DNA of 64,000 nucleotides, from the NCBI GenBank assembly GCA_023439185.1, contig JAEXOR010000052.1, positions 1 through 64,000 on the forward strand. The letters run 5' to 3'. The notes beneath the pieces are model-generated. The model had not been told where the DNA came from. It ran no database searches and was given only the letters and a program-made list of their open reading frames with translations. Shown here one piece after another: positions 36,205 to 45,353 of the stretch. The stretch comes from Bacillota bacterium. GTDB taxonomy: Bacteria; Bacillota; Desulfotomaculia; Desulfotomaculales; Desulfallaceae. The position numbers and the translations under genes were made by a program. How positions within the stretch are numbered: the first letter of the stretch is position 1; each line of letters opens with the position of its first letter.

Positions 36205-36393
36205 ATGAATATGTCTCCAGAATTGCAATCCCGGCGCATAAGAGCTTTAAAGCTTGCCAATGCTGTAAATAAAATAGAAGGTGTTCCTGTAACATCTCAT
36301 GCGAAAAAGCTTTCAGACCAATGGGTGCGAGGAGAAATTTCAGGTACAGAAATGAAAGCCGAGCTTGTTGCAAAGCATAGGCGTCGGCTATAA
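36205..36393 (+). CDS. VbhA-like antitoxin of a Fic toxin
   Basis: A 62-aa helical protein. The sequence RALKLANAVNKIEGVPVTSHAKKLSDQWVRGEISGTEM matches the antitoxin VbhA family, in which a helix carrying a (S/T)xxxE(G/N) inhibitory motif blocks ATP binding by Fic adenylyltransferases; here NAVNKIEG is the equivalent. AAAGGGAG precedes ATG 36205 (ATG 36211 is an alternative). The partner toxin gene starts 9 bp after the stop but is broken, so the antitoxin is an orphan. Confidence 0.72.
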   Translation: MNMSPELQSRRIRALKLANAVNKIEGVPVTSHAKKLSDQWVRGEISGTEMKAELVAKHRRRL

Positions 36394-36402
36394 GGTACAC
36401 CT

Positions 36403-36564
36403 ATGAATGATCCTTTTTATGAAGGAAGCTCTGCTCTACGCAACTTGTTGAATATCCACTGGGAGAAATTAAGCCGCAAAGAATTTGCTGTTCAGATCTC
36501 CAGGACGTTCCCGTTATTGTGGCAGATACATCACTTCCGTGAAGGAAACATTACAAGCCAATAA
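36403..36564 (+). pseudogene. Fic toxin gene with internal deletion
   Basis: The 53-codon frame starts like a Fic protein (MNDPFYEGSSALRNLLNI) and then jumps to the region just before and including the active site, reading FAVQISRTFPLLWQIHHFREGN. In intact Fic proteins this region is IHPFREGNGRTQR. About 100 codons between these parts are missing, and the frame ends in ITSQ with the GxGR half of the motif lost. The toxin cannot be active. It lies directly behind the VbhA-like antitoxin. Confidence 0.7.
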
Positions 36565-36609
36565 CACATGAATATAGAGCCGACGATAATGAAAAAGCCT
36601 GATAGATTC

Positions 36610-36652
36610 AAAACCAGTATTTGCATGCAATTGCGACACTGGTTTTTGTTTT
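36610..36652 (+). terminator. Terminator after the Fic remnant
   Basis: AAAACCAGT/ACTGGTTTT (36610-36618 with 36638-36646) is followed by TGTTTT. The loop contains the palindrome TTGCATGCAA. Confidence 0.7.
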
Positions 36653-36810
36653 GGTATTATTTATGATAATTAATCTTGTATGACAACTAACACCGTCTAT
36701 TGCTGTACGTTACAGGCCGTGATTGAAGTGGAAGGTGCCATTAAAATACACTAAAGCATATCCTTGCATATATTGAAAGGAATGCCGCTTCTCCAGGGAG
36801 GGGTGAAAAA

Positions 36811-37602
36811 ATGAAAGGCATTGATTGCGCAACTCCGATTACCGAAACGGTCGCTGAAGCCCTTGCTGCCGCCGGCGTCAAATTTGTATGCCGCTATCTT
36901 GTGCCGGACACGCCTGCATATAAATGGAAACGTTTAACCAGGCAAGAGGCGGAGATCATTACCAATGCCGGTATGATGGTGGTAAGTATTTTTGAGACTA
37001 CGGCAAACAGGCCGGCGGGGGGCGCGAATGCAGGTAAAACCGATGGTTTACTGGTGCTTCAAGAAGCATCGGCCATTGGACAGCCGAAGGGCACGGCCAT
37101 ATATTTTGCCGTGGACTATGACGCGCAACAGGAGGATTATTCAGCAATTGAGGAATATTTGAGATCAACGGGCAACGTTTTGGTTGATTACGCGGTAGGG
37201 GTTTACGGTTCCTATGCAGTTGTTGAAGAGATGGCCCGGAGAAAGGCGGCCATACACTTTTGGCAAACCTATGCCTGGTCCGGTGGTAAAAAGAGTTCCA
37301 ACGCCAATATTTATCAGTACAAGAACGACCAGCCTCTTGCGGGGATTCAGGTAGACCTTAACGATTCCAGCGGCAACGAAGGTTGGTGGAGCACTAAAGA
37401 TGAGGAGACTGATACAGCCATATTTAAAGACATTGCAGGCCATTGGGCCAGAGGCGATATCGAGTGGTTGGCCGAACGTGGTCTGGTGGCAAAGGCGGAG
37501 CATTTCAGGCCCGATGATCAAGCTACCCGGGCGGAAACAGCGGCGTTTGTCAGGCGGGGAATTGAGTATGCGATTAACGAAGCGATAAAAATACAAAAAT
37601 AA
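36811..37602 (+). CDS. DUF1906 glycoside-hydrolase-like protein with C-terminal SLH motif
   Basis: A 263-aa protein. Residues 1-190 form a DUF1906/Rv2525c-like TIM-barrel related to GH25 lysozymes (MKGIDCATPITE, FVCRYLV, IYFAVDYDAQ, VGVYGSYAVVEEM, FWQTYAWSGG, IQVDLN). Residues 205-260 are one S-layer homology motif (IFKDIAGHWARGDIEWLAERGLVAKAEHFRPDDQATRAETAAFV). There is no signal peptide, so it resembles phage-type or non-classically released wall enzymes. GGAGGGG precedes the ATG. The 3' 89 bp and the sequence behind them are repeated at 45.2 kb. Confidence 0.82.
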   Translation: MKGIDCATPITETVAEALAAAGVKFVCRYLVPDTPAYKWKRLTRQEAEIITNAGMMVVSIFETTANRPAGGANAGKTDGLLVLQEASAIGQPKGTAIYFAVDYDAQQEDYSAIEEYLRSTGNVLVDYAVGVYGSYAVVEEMARRKAAIHFWQTYAWSGGKKSSNANIYQYKNDQPLAGIQVDLNDSSGNEGWWSTKDEETDTAIFKDIAGHWARGDIEWLAERGLVAKAEHFRPDDQATRAETAAFVRRGIEYAINEAIKIQK

Positions 37603-37733
37603 GCAAACCCCGGTCACTGCCAATTGTTTTGGATATTTCTTCGGCTTTCATTAATGTTCCACCCTCTAGTAAAATTATAGGGGATTACTGAACATGTTTC
37701 ATTATAAAGTTATTGGGGCTATTTGCCATAGAA
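37514..37733. repeat. Direct repeat, left copy (with internal deletion)
   Basis: Positions 37514-37617 are identical to 45219-45322 (104 of 104 bp). Positions 37618-37733 match 45449-45571 with several substitutions and a 3-bp gap. The 126 bp at 45323-45448, including half a terminator and most of a small gene, are missing here; the deletion ends share the dinucleotide AC. Confidence 0.9.
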
Positions 37734-37843
37734 CGACTGTATTTGCGGTAAACGGGTTGTTTACTAATTTTCTTGAAAGGTAAAATGAATTTTGTAAAGA
37801 ATGTAACAGGAAAGGCGCTTATAATGAGGTGTTCATTATACCA

Positions 37844-39595
37844 ATGTTAGAAAAAGAGTTGAACCATTTAAAATTATCTGATTTTCTTGATTTTTTACAT
37901 AACGGCGTACTGATTATTGATAGGGATTGCCGCATTTTGTTCTTCAATCGAGCAGCCTGTAAAATTTTGAATGTGGATAGAAGCGTCGTTATAGGCAAAC
38001 CTGTTCTGGATGCGCTGCCAAACAGCGAATTGATTAACGTAATAAAAAACGGGGAACCCCAGATCGGTATTAAATATAGCTGGGGCGATACAGTTGTTGT
38101 TTCCAATCATACGCCAATAATTATTAAGCAAAAAGTTGTAGCGGCAGTGTCAATTTTTCAAGACATTTCGGATTTTGAAAAAGTTTCACACCAGCTGCGC
38201 ACTGTTCAGGAACTGGCGGCGGAACTCAACGCCATTTTTGAACATTCCTATGATGGTATTTATGTTACTGACGCGACAGGAAAGACTATGCGGGTGAATC
38301 AATCATATCAGCGTATTACCGGTCTTTCTTTGGAGCAATTAATTGGTAAAAATATAAAAGATATTGTAAGTCAGGGATTAATAAGTGAATCGATAACATT
38401 TAAAATTTTAAAAGAAAAAAAGCCTTTAACCATTAAACAAACTATCAGCACCGGAAAGGAGATTCTGGTTACAGGCGTTCCAATTATAAACAATCAGGGT
38501 GACATCATCAGAGTGGTAACTAACGTTCGTGACATGACGGAATTAAATAATTTGCAAAAAAAGTTGAATCAATCCCTGAAGCTAAAGGCGCACTATGAAA
38601 AAGAATTATCCCAGTTAAAGAAGAAATATGAAGGGGACAAAAAAATAATCGCTCAAAGTAAGCTAATGCACAATATCTTGGATTTAGCCTATCGATTGGC
38701 AAAGACGGACGTCAGCGTTTTAATTACAGGCGAATCGGGAGTCGGCAAAGAGTTAATTGCTCAGCTTATTCATGATAACAGTCACCGAGCTGAAAAGGGT
38801 ACATTAATTAAAATTAATTGCGGAGCCATACCCACAGAACTGCTTGAATCCGAATTATTTGGTTATGAAGAGGGCGCTTTTAGCGGTGCTAAAAAAGGTG
38901 GAAAAGTAGGATTTTTTGAAATTGCCGACGGTGGCACGTTGTTTTTGGATGAAATAGCCGATTTGCCAATGAATTTGCAAGTCAAACTGCTGAGAGTGCT
39001 CCAGGAAGGGGAATTAACCCGTATTGGTAGTACCAAGCCGATTAAAGTAAACGTAAGAATAATTTCCGCCACCAATAAAGACCTTGACAAAATGGTACAG
39101 CAGCTTCAATACCGGAAGGACCTTTATTACCGGTTAAATGTGGTTCCCCTAAATATTCCTCCATTAAGTGAACGTAAAGAAGACACGTTAGCCTTAATAG
39201 CAATGTATCTCAATTTTTTTAACCAAAAGTACGGAATGGACAAATTCATTGCCCCCAAGGCCATGGAGGCGCTATTGGAATATCACTGGCCGGGTAATGT
39301 AAGAGAGCTGATTAACACCCTGGAAAGACTAATCGTTACCATTAGTGAAGATGTTGTATCCATTGAAGACCTGCCCTCGCATATGCTGGTTAAAAATAGC
39401 GACCCGAAATATTTGCATGATTTCCCTTTAAAGGATGCCGTTGCAGAACTGGAGAGAACGCTAATTATAGAAGCATTAAAGAAATATAAAACAACCAGAA
39501 AGGCTGCTGAATCTTTAGGCATCAGCCAATCAGCACTGGTCAAGAAGGCTGGTAAATATGAAATAACTTTTGAAAAGCAATGGCATGAACATTAA
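37844..39595 (+). CDS. Sigma-54-dependent transcriptional activator with PAS domains
   Basis: A 583-aa enhancer-binding protein. Two PAS domains lie at the N-terminus (about residues 12-110 and 120-235), followed by a short coiled coil. The AAA+ domain has Walker A GESGVGKELIAQ, the sigma-54 contact loop GAFSGA (usually GAFTGA), Walker B GGTLFLDEIADLP and arginine-finger region LYYRLNV. A Fis-type helix-turn-helix ends the protein (TRKAAESLGISQSALVKKAGKY). ATG 37844 has GAGGTG 11 nt upstream; GTG 37829 overlaps that site. A perfect -24/-12 promoter lies 164 bp beyond its stop codon, so it almost certainly controls the permease/ADH/AOR genes. The PAS domains probably sense the substrate or redox state. 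Confidence 0.92.
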   Translation: MLEKELNHLKLSDFLDFLHNGVLIIDRDCRILFFNRAACKILNVDRSVVIGKPVLDALPNSELINVIKNGEPQIGIKYSWGDTVVVSNHTPIIIKQKVVAAVSIFQDISDFEKVSHQLRTVQELAAELNAIFEHSYDGIYVTDATGKTMRVNQSYQRITGLSLEQLIGKNIKDIVSQGLISESITFKILKEKKPLTIKQTISTGKEILVTGVPIINNQGDIIRVVTNVRDMTELNNLQKKLNQSLKLKAHYEKELSQLKKKYEGDKKIIAQSKLMHNILDLAYRLAKTDVSVLITGESGVGKELIAQLIHDNSHRAEKGTLIKINCGAIPTELLESELFGYEEGAFSGAKKGGKVGFFEIADGGTLFLDEIADLPMNLQVKLLRVLQEGELTRIGSTKPIKVNVRIISATNKDLDKMVQQLQYRKDLYYRLNVVPLNIPPLSERKEDTLALIAMYLNFFNQKYGMDKFIAPKAMEALLEYHWPGNVRELINTLERLIVTISEDVVSIEDLPSHMLVKNSDPKYLHDFPLKDAVAELERTLIIEALKKYKTTRKAAESLGISQSALVKKAGKYEITFEKQWHEH

Positions 39596-39677
39596 TTGAT
39601 TCTAATTATAATCATTGATTATTTTCTATAAAATCATTTAATTCAATATTGCAGAAGATTATTGACAGATTTTTTAA

Positions 39678-39715
39678 ATAGCGATTCCAAAAGGAATCGC
39701 TATGATTTTTTTAAA
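39678..39715 (+). terminator. Inverted repeat behind the activator gene: terminator or enhancer site
   Basis: ATAGCGATTCC-AAAA-GGAATCGCTAT (39678-39703) has perfect 11-bp arms. A T-run (GATTTTTTT) follows, as in a terminator. It also lies about 60 bp upstream of the -24 box, a reasonable place for the binding site of the sigma-54 activator, so it may do both. Confidence 0.65.
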
Positions 39716-39758
39716 ATAACAAAACAACAAATTGGCTGGCAATTTAAACTATTTGTTA

Positions 39759-39775
39759 TTGGCAGAATTTTTGCT
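39759..39775 (+). promoter_or_regulatory. Sigma-54 (-24/-12) promoter
   Basis: TTGGCAGAATTTTTGCT matches the TGGCAC-N5-TTGC consensus, with GG and GC exactly 10 bp apart. It lies 64 bp before the permease start and directly downstream of the gene for a sigma-54 activator. Confidence 0.9.
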
Positions 39776-39838
39776 TATTAAATTATTAAGTAATCGCTAT
39801 TGGCCGATAGCTAAAAGAATTTAAAGGAGGATGAGTAT

Positions 39839-41239
39839 ATGGCCATTATGTTACCAAGCGCCAGGCGCGAATATGGTGCGGAACAACCGTACATTCCGCT
39901 TGGGATTTTCAAATTAAGGCTACCGCTTGTGCATTATGGGATAGAAGTACCTGAACTTATTCAGGCTATATTCATGTTTGTTACCGGTCTGGCGGCAACT
40001 CAGTTTTTGGAGGATATGTTTGGCATCCCGTTTGAGATAGCATTAACAGTGGTTCTTTTTCATGAAATAACTTATTGTATTCACCAGCTCTTTGGCGACC
40101 CGATAGTGGCGGGCTGGATTACCCCGGCCATACCACTGACCGTCGCATTTTTATCCAAGTTCGCTATGGGTGTGGACCGTATTGAAGCTCTGATAGCTTT
40201 ACAAATTACTGTAGGCCTGATGTTTCTATTATTAGGTACCACCGGTTTAGCAAAAAGAATATTGGACATAATGCCCGGTTCCATAAAAGCAGGCATTGTT
40301 TTAGGGGCGGCTATTGCCGCGGTAACCGGTAAGTATGGCTTTTTGTCGGAGGAAAGCGGCGGAATCGGTTTTGCCCAATTTCCTATTTCTTTAACGGTGG
40401 GTATTGCAATTGCATTTTTCCTTCTCTATGCCAGAGGTTTTAAGGATATGAAGAAAAACGGCGGCTCCGTGGTGGTAACCTTTGCCAAGTACGGCATGGT
40501 TCCCGGTATCATCGGCGCCATGCTGGTAGCCTTTGCGGTCGGTGAAGCACCGCTGCCAAAGGTGGATCAATGGGGCTTTTTTGTTCCGCATTTTGGGGAA
40601 GTATTTAGAACTTATTCAGGATTTGGCATCGGTTTTCCCACCATATCAATGTTTGTAGCAGCCGTACCAATGGCTGTTATCGCCTACATTATAGCCTTTG
40701 GTGACATTATTATCGGCCAGACGGTATTTGAGCGGGCAAATGAACACAGGGACGACGAATTCATTGACATGAACCCCAACCGAACAAATATTTTATGCGG
40801 CGTGCGTAACGTCGTTGAAGGCGTATTGGCTCCCACCGTGACTTTGGCCGGGCCCCTTTGGGCGGCAATGACGGTGGCCATTGCCGAGCGTTATAAGCAG
40901 GGCAGACAGGCTATGGATTCCATCTTTGGCGGTTCCGGCACTTTTAATATTATGAAGTTCATATGCGTAATGTATTTGCCGCTGGTGGCCATCTTCAAAC
41001 CCATTCTGCCCATAGCCATTGCTCTTACCATTATGGTGCAAGGCTTTGCTTGCTTCTACATTGCCATGGAAATGGTGAAAACAAATGAAGAGCGCGGTGT
41101 CGCAGGGATTATCGGAGCTATACTGGCAGTGGCCGGAGCCACGTATGGCCTGGCCGCCGGGATTATTCTATGGTTTATCGTGCAAAAGCTTGGCGTAGCG
41201 CAAAAGAATGCTGATGTCGATACTGCCGCCAATGCGTAA
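39839..41239 (+). CDS. Multi-spanning permease, probably UraA/NCS2-like
   Basis: A 466-aa membrane protein with 12-14 helices. The general pattern, with GDPIVAGWITPAIPL in an early helix and GVLAPTVTLAGPLWAAMTVAIAERYKQG in the second half, suggests the UraA/SulP (nucleobase or anion) fold. I cannot match it firmly to one family. AAAGGAGGATGAGTAT precedes the ATG. First gene of the sigma-54-controlled operon: permease, alcohol dehydrogenase, aldehyde oxidoreductase. It therefore probably imports the compound that these enzymes oxidise. Confidence 0.7.
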   Translation: MAIMLPSARREYGAEQPYIPLGIFKLRLPLVHYGIEVPELIQAIFMFVTGLAATQFLEDMFGIPFEIALTVVLFHEITYCIHQLFGDPIVAGWITPAIPLTVAFLSKFAMGVDRIEALIALQITVGLMFLLLGTTGLAKRILDIMPGSIKAGIVLGAAIAAVTGKYGFLSEESGGIGFAQFPISLTVGIAIAFFLLYARGFKDMKKNGGSVVVTFAKYGMVPGIIGAMLVAFAVGEAPLPKVDQWGFFVPHFGEVFRTYSGFGIGFPTISMFVAAVPMAVIAYIIAFGDIIIGQTVFERANEHRDDEFIDMNPNRTNILCGVRNVVEGVLAPTVTLAGPLWAAMTVAIAERYKQGRQAMDSIFGGSGTFNIMKFICVMYLPLVAIFKPILPIAIALTIMVQGFACFYIAMEMVKTNEERGVAGIIGAILAVAGATYGLAAGIILWFIVQKLGVAQKNADVDTAANA

Positions 41240-41263
41240 GTCTAAGACAAGGAGTTGCTGACA

Positions 41264-42415
41264 GTGAAATTTAACGCGCATAATTTTCTAATCCCGGGCA
41301 AAGTGTTATTTGAGCGGGGAGGCATGGCTAAACTTCCCGATGAGCTTAAAGCAAAGGGACTGCAGAGAGTTTTGTTGGCTTCCGACCGTGGTTTGGAAGC
41401 CGTCGGCCTGGTTAAACGGCTGGAAGATATCTTAAGCAGCAACGGCATTGATTATGTTACCTATTTGGATATTGAGGCCAACCCGTCGACTGAAACAGTA
41501 GACAAAGGGGTACAGTTATATAAGGAGAACGATCTTCAGGCCATCATCTGCCTTGGGGGCGGCAGCCCCATGGATACGGCGAAATCAATTTCCGTGCTGG
41601 TAACCTGCGGCGGTAAGATTCAGGACTATGAGGGCGCCCATAAAGTGCAGGGGCCCGTAGCGCCGATTATAGCCATCCCCACCACGGCGGGGACCGGCAG
41701 TGAAGTTACCCCTTTTGCTGTGATTACCGATAAAAGTAAAAACTATAAGCTGACGGTTTTCAGCTATGAGATCATCCCTGAATTGGCCCTGCTTGACCCG
41801 GAATTAATTACCACCTTGCCGCCTTCGGTTGCGGCTCCCACCGGTCTGGATGCTTTAACCCATGCGGTGGAAGCATATATTTCTCTGGTCGCCTACCCCT
41901 TCTCGGATGCCATGGCGGAAAAAGCAATGGAGTTAATCGGCAAATACATCCGGCCTTTTGTGGCCAACCGGGCCGATATTGAGGCCGCTTCCGGGATGCT
42001 GCTGGGAAGTATGTTTGGCGGTATTGCCTTTGCGTGGGCCAGGCTGGGTAATGTCCATGCCATGGCGCATCCGCTGGGCGGCTATTTCAATATTGCCCAC
42101 GGGGTGGCTAACGCTGTACTATTGCCGGTTATATTGGAGTATAACGCTTTGGCGGATCAGGGGAAATACGAGAAAATATTTAATTACATTAAGGACAATA
42201 AAGTGATTGCCGGGTTTACCACTGACGTTTTGGTTAACGAAATAAAACAACTGTCTAACGAGTTGGGGATACCAAAAAACCTGACTGAACTGGGTGTTTC
42301 CCGTGACATTATTCACGAAATGGCCGTTGATGCTATGAAAAGCGGTAACATATTAGTCAATCCCCGTCAAAGCACGTTGGCTGACATAGAAAAACTGTAT
42401 TTGCGGGCTATGTAG
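41264..42415 (+). CDS. Iron-containing alcohol dehydrogenase
   Basis: A 383-aa group III (iron-dependent) alcohol dehydrogenase that uses NAD(P). The nucleotide motif is ICLGGGSPMDTAKSIS near residue 90-105. Metal ligands lie in APTGLDALTHAVEAYIS (Asp and His), NVHAMAHPLGG and AHGVANAVLLP (His residues). The full length is normal. GTG 41264 follows AAGGAG by 9 nt; TTG 41255 overlaps it. Second gene of the sigma-54 operon, between the permease and the aldehyde oxidoreductase, which implies oxidation of an alcohol to the aldehyde handled by the next enzyme. Confidence 0.92.
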   Translation: MKFNAHNFLIPGKVLFERGGMAKLPDELKAKGLQRVLLASDRGLEAVGLVKRLEDILSSNGIDYVTYLDIEANPSTETVDKGVQLYKENDLQAIICLGGGSPMDTAKSISVLVTCGGKIQDYEGAHKVQGPVAPIIAIPTTAGTGSEVTPFAVITDKSKNYKLTVFSYEIIPELALLDPELITTLPPSVAAPTGLDALTHAVEAYISLVAYPFSDAMAEKAMELIGKYIRPFVANRADIEAASGMLLGSMFGGIAFAWARLGNVHAMAHPLGGYFNIAHGVANAVLLPVILEYNALADQGKYEKIFNYIKDNKVIAGFTTDVLVNEIKQLSNELGIPKNLTELGVSRDIIHEMAVDAMKSGNILVNPRQSTLADIEKLYLRAM

Positions 42416-42480
42416 TTTATTCTCCATTTTAGCGTCATCACTTTTCCTAATATTGATAGAAGATACTGGAGGAAACCATC

Positions 42481-45135
42481 ATGCAAGTGAAGCTAAAAGT
42501 CAACGGCATACAACGGCAGGTGGTGGCCAACCCTGGTTTGACCCTGCTTGATCTGCTCCGGGACGGACTGAAACTAACCGGAGCCAAACAATCCTGCGAC
42601 CAGGCGGGGCAGTGCGGCGCCTGCACGGTCATCGTCAATGGCAAAGCCGCCAGATCCTGTTTACTTAAAGTAGTCAAACTGGACGGTGCCGAGGTAATCA
42701 CTGTGGAAGGCCTGGGCACACCGGGCAACCCGCACCTGATCCAGGAAGCTTTTGTATTGGCCGGCGCCGTGCAGTGCGGCTTCTGCACCCCGGGGGTCAT
42801 TATGTCCGCCAAAGCACTGCTGGACATCAATCCCGATCCCGACGACGAAGAGATTATAAAAGCCCTGCGCCATAACCTGTGCCGCTGCACAGGCTACGCC
42901 AAAATTATTGCCGCCGTCAAACTGGCCGGCCGGTTCACCCGCCAGGAACTAACCCCTGCGGACGTCCGCCCCGACCCCGACGGTCCCAAATACGGCGTCT
43001 CCCATCCCCGTCCTTCAGGGCTGGCCAAAGCATGCGGCACCGCCCAATTCACCGCCGACATCATCGTTCCCGGCGCCCTGGAATTGGCGGCGGTACGCAG
43101 TCCGCACGCCCACGCCAAAATCATAGCGATCGACACCGCCGCCGCACAAATGCCCGGTGTTATTGGCGTCATGACCGCTAAAGATATTTTAGGTACCAAT
43201 CGTTTAAAATACACTGTCGCCGACCGGCCCGTACTTTGTGAGGACAAAGTTCGTTACATCGGCGATCCCGTGGCGGTGGTGGCGGCGGTCACCCGGCCGC
43301 AAGCTGTAGCAGCCGCCAAAGCGGTACAAGTGACATACGAGCCTCTGCCGATACTGCACTCACCGGCAGAGGCCATGGTCGACGGAGCGCTCCAGCTGCA
43401 CGCCGACCGGCCCAACCTGTGTTTTATCCAACCCCAGATTAAAGGTGATGCCGACAAAGCCCTGGCCGGGTCGTCAACAGTTATTGATGCTCATTTCACC
43501 ACCCAGATTAACCACCAGGCGCCCCTGGAGCCCGAAGCCTGCGTAGCTTATTTTGAAGGCGTCGGCGAAGACGCCCAGTTGGTGGTGATCGGGCGTAGTA
43601 TCAATATCCACAAGCACCTGGATATGCTCCAGGAAGCCTTGGGCTGGGAAAACATGCGCTACCAGGAAGCCTGCACCGGCGGCCAATTCGGCATAAAACT
43701 GGAAATCACCTCCGAGGGCATTGCCGCCGGCGCCGCATTGCATTTCAAACGGGCCGTGCGCTACATTCCCAGCTTGGTCGAATCCATGCTCATGACCCCC
43801 AAACGTCATCCCTTTGATATGCAGGTTAAGCTTGGCGCAGATAGCGAAGGGCGCATTACGGCCTATAAAATTGAAGTGTTGGTAGACAACGGCGCCTATA
43901 ACTCCATCGGTGATGTTGTAATCAACCGGGCGATGCTAATGCTGTCGGGCGCCTACAATATCCCCAATCTCTACGCTGTCAGCAAGCTGGTTTACACCAA
44001 CAATCCCTGGGGTTCCGCAGCCCGGGGCGCCGGTCCGCCTCAGGTCAATTTTGCCCTGGAATGCGCCGTCAACATGCTGGCCGACAAAATGGGCATTGAC
44101 CCTCTGGAAATGCGGATCAAAAACTCACTGCAGCCCGGGCAGAGCAAATCCACCGGCAGCGTGGTTGAACAATGGCCTTTCCCCGAGCTGTGCGAAGCCC
44201 TGCGGCCGCATTACGAACGCAGTATCCGGGAAGCCAAAGGCTATAAAACCGGCGTCATCCGGCGCGGTGTGGGACTGGGGGCCGGCGCATTCGGCATTGG
44301 CGGCCCCGGGGACCAGGCTATTGTGATTATAGAACTTAATCCCGACAATGGAGTGAGCATCTACGCCGCCGTCGCCGACCCCGGCGAGGGCAACGATTCC
44401 ATGCTCACTCAATTGGTCGCCCACAGTCTGGGATTGCCCTTGAACAAAATCCGTCTCGTAACTAGGGATACCGACCGGACCACCGCCACCGGAGCCGCCG
44501 CCGGTAGCCGGATGACCTACATGGCGGGTGGCGCCCTGCTGGACGCCATCGAACAACTCAAACGAGCCATGCAGGAAACCGGCGCCACCACCTATGGGGA
44601 ACTTAAAGAAGCCGGTCGTCCGGTCCGGTATGCCGGCACCAAGAAAACCCTGACCGCCGGACCGCTGGACCCCGCCACCGGCCAGGGACCGTCTTTTGAA
44701 TCCCAGGTGCACGCGTTGCAGTTGGCTGAAGTGGAAGTGAACACCGAAACCGGGGAAGTTAAAATGCTCAAAATGACCACCGCGGTGGACAGCGGGCCGG
44801 TAATCAACCCCCAAAACTATGAAGGCCAGCTTGAAGGCGGGGCCGACATGGGCGTTGGCTTCGCTCTGCGCGAACAGTACATCGCGGGTCAAACCAAAGA
44901 CTGGATAACGTTCAAGTTTCCCAGCATCAAGACCGCCTTTGCGATGGAGTCCATCATCAGGGAAACGCCCAGGACGTACGGCACCGGGAAAGGGTCCACC
45001 GGAGTGGGCGAGATGACCATGGTGCCCACCGCCCCGGCGGTGATCAGCGCCATCAAGGACGCCATTGGAGTGTGGATTTGCGATTTGCCCGCCACGCCGG
45101 ACAAGATCAAGGCGACTTTGTTAAGTAAAAACTAA
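42481..45135 (+). CDS. Molybdenum aldehyde oxidoreductase (xanthine oxidase family, Mop-type)
   Basis: An 884-aa single-chain enzyme of the kind known as Mop in Desulfovibrio. Residues 1-75 form a plant-type [2Fe-2S] ferredoxin domain (CDQAGQCGACTVIVNGKAARSC). Residues 80-150 form the second cluster domain (CGFCTPG, CRCTGY). The rest is the two-part molybdopterin domain. It contains the Mo-binding loop GGQFGIK, then AARGAGPPQ and the catalytic glutamate in GVGEMTMVPTAPAV near the C-terminus. There is no FAD domain, so electrons leave through a ferredoxin or flavodoxin. It has higher GC than the genes before it. ATG 42481 follows CTGGAGG. The neighbouring alcohol dehydrogenase suggests a two-step alcohol to acid pathway. 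Confidence 0.92.
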   Translation: MQVKLKVNGIQRQVVANPGLTLLDLLRDGLKLTGAKQSCDQAGQCGACTVIVNGKAARSCLLKVVKLDGAEVITVEGLGTPGNPHLIQEAFVLAGAVQCGFCTPGVIMSAKALLDINPDPDDEEIIKALRHNLCRCTGYAKIIAAVKLAGRFTRQELTPADVRPDPDGPKYGVSHPRPSGLAKACGTAQFTADIIVPGALELAAVRSPHAHAKIIAIDTAAAQMPGVIGVMTAKDILGTNRLKYTVADRPVLCEDKVRYIGDPVAVVAAVTRPQAVAAAKAVQVTYEPLPILHSPAEAMVDGALQLHADRPNLCFIQPQIKGDADKALAGSSTVIDAHFTTQINHQAPLEPEACVAYFEGVGEDAQLVVIGRSINIHKHLDMLQEALGWENMRYQEACTGGQFGIKLEITSEGIAAGAALHFKRAVRYIPSLVESMLMTPKRHPFDMQVKLGADSEGRITAYKIEVLVDNGAYNSIGDVVINRAMLMLSGAYNIPNLYAVSKLVYTNNPWGSAARGAGPPQVNFALECAVNMLADKMGIDPLEMRIKNSLQPGQSKSTGSVVEQWPFPELCEALRPHYERSIREAKGYKTGVIRRGVGLGAGAFGIGGPGDQAIVIIELNPDNGVSIYAAVADPGEGNDSMLTQLVAHSLGLPLNKIRLVTRDTDRTTATGAAAGSRMTYMAGGALLDAIEQLKRAMQETGATTYGELKEAGRPVRYAGTKKTLTAGPLDPATGQGPSFESQVHALQLAEVEVNTETGEVKMLKMTTAVDSGPVINPQNYEGQLEGGADMGVGFALREQYIAGQTKDWITFKFPSIKTAFAMESIIRETPRTYGTGKGSTGVGEMTMVPTAPAVISAIKDAIGVWICDLPATPDKIKATLLSKN

Positions 45136-45161
45136 TATCGCCTGCGTTTACGCTATTCTTC

Positions 45162-45203
45162 AGTGTTAATCACAGAACTTTTTGTGGTTAACACTATTTT
45201 TTT
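45162..45203 (+). terminator. Terminator of the alcohol/aldehyde operon
   Basis: AGTGTTAATCACA pairs with TGTGGTTAACACT (one T-G pair) and a run of T follows (45197-45203). Confidence 0.9.
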
Positions 45204-45218
45204 AAAACCAAATGAAGA

Positions 45219-45307
45219 ATGATCAAGCTACCCGGGCGGAAACAGCGGCGTTTGTCAGGCGGGGAATTGAGTATGCGATTAACGAAGCGATAAAAATACA
45301 AAAATAA
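45219..45307 (+). pseudogene. 3' fragment of the DUF1906-SLH gene
   Basis: These 89 bp are identical to the last 29 codons plus stop of the gene ending at 37602 (DDQATRAETAAFVRRG onward). No start or upstream part is present. The fragment continues into the shared downstream terminator, which is complete here: AACCCCGG/CCGGGGT at about 45311-45333. Confidence 0.85.
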
Positions 45308-45353
45308 GCAAACCCCGGTCACGCGGCCGGGGTATTACTTTAGCGGGATAAAT

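Noticed and set aside
42481..45135. Xanthine dehydrogenase as the name of the molybdenum enzyme
   Set aside because: Iron-sulfur and molybdopterin domains are fused in one 884-aa chain without an FAD domain, which fits aldehyde oxidoreductase of the Mop type, and the neighbour is an alcohol dehydrogenase; no purine genes are near.
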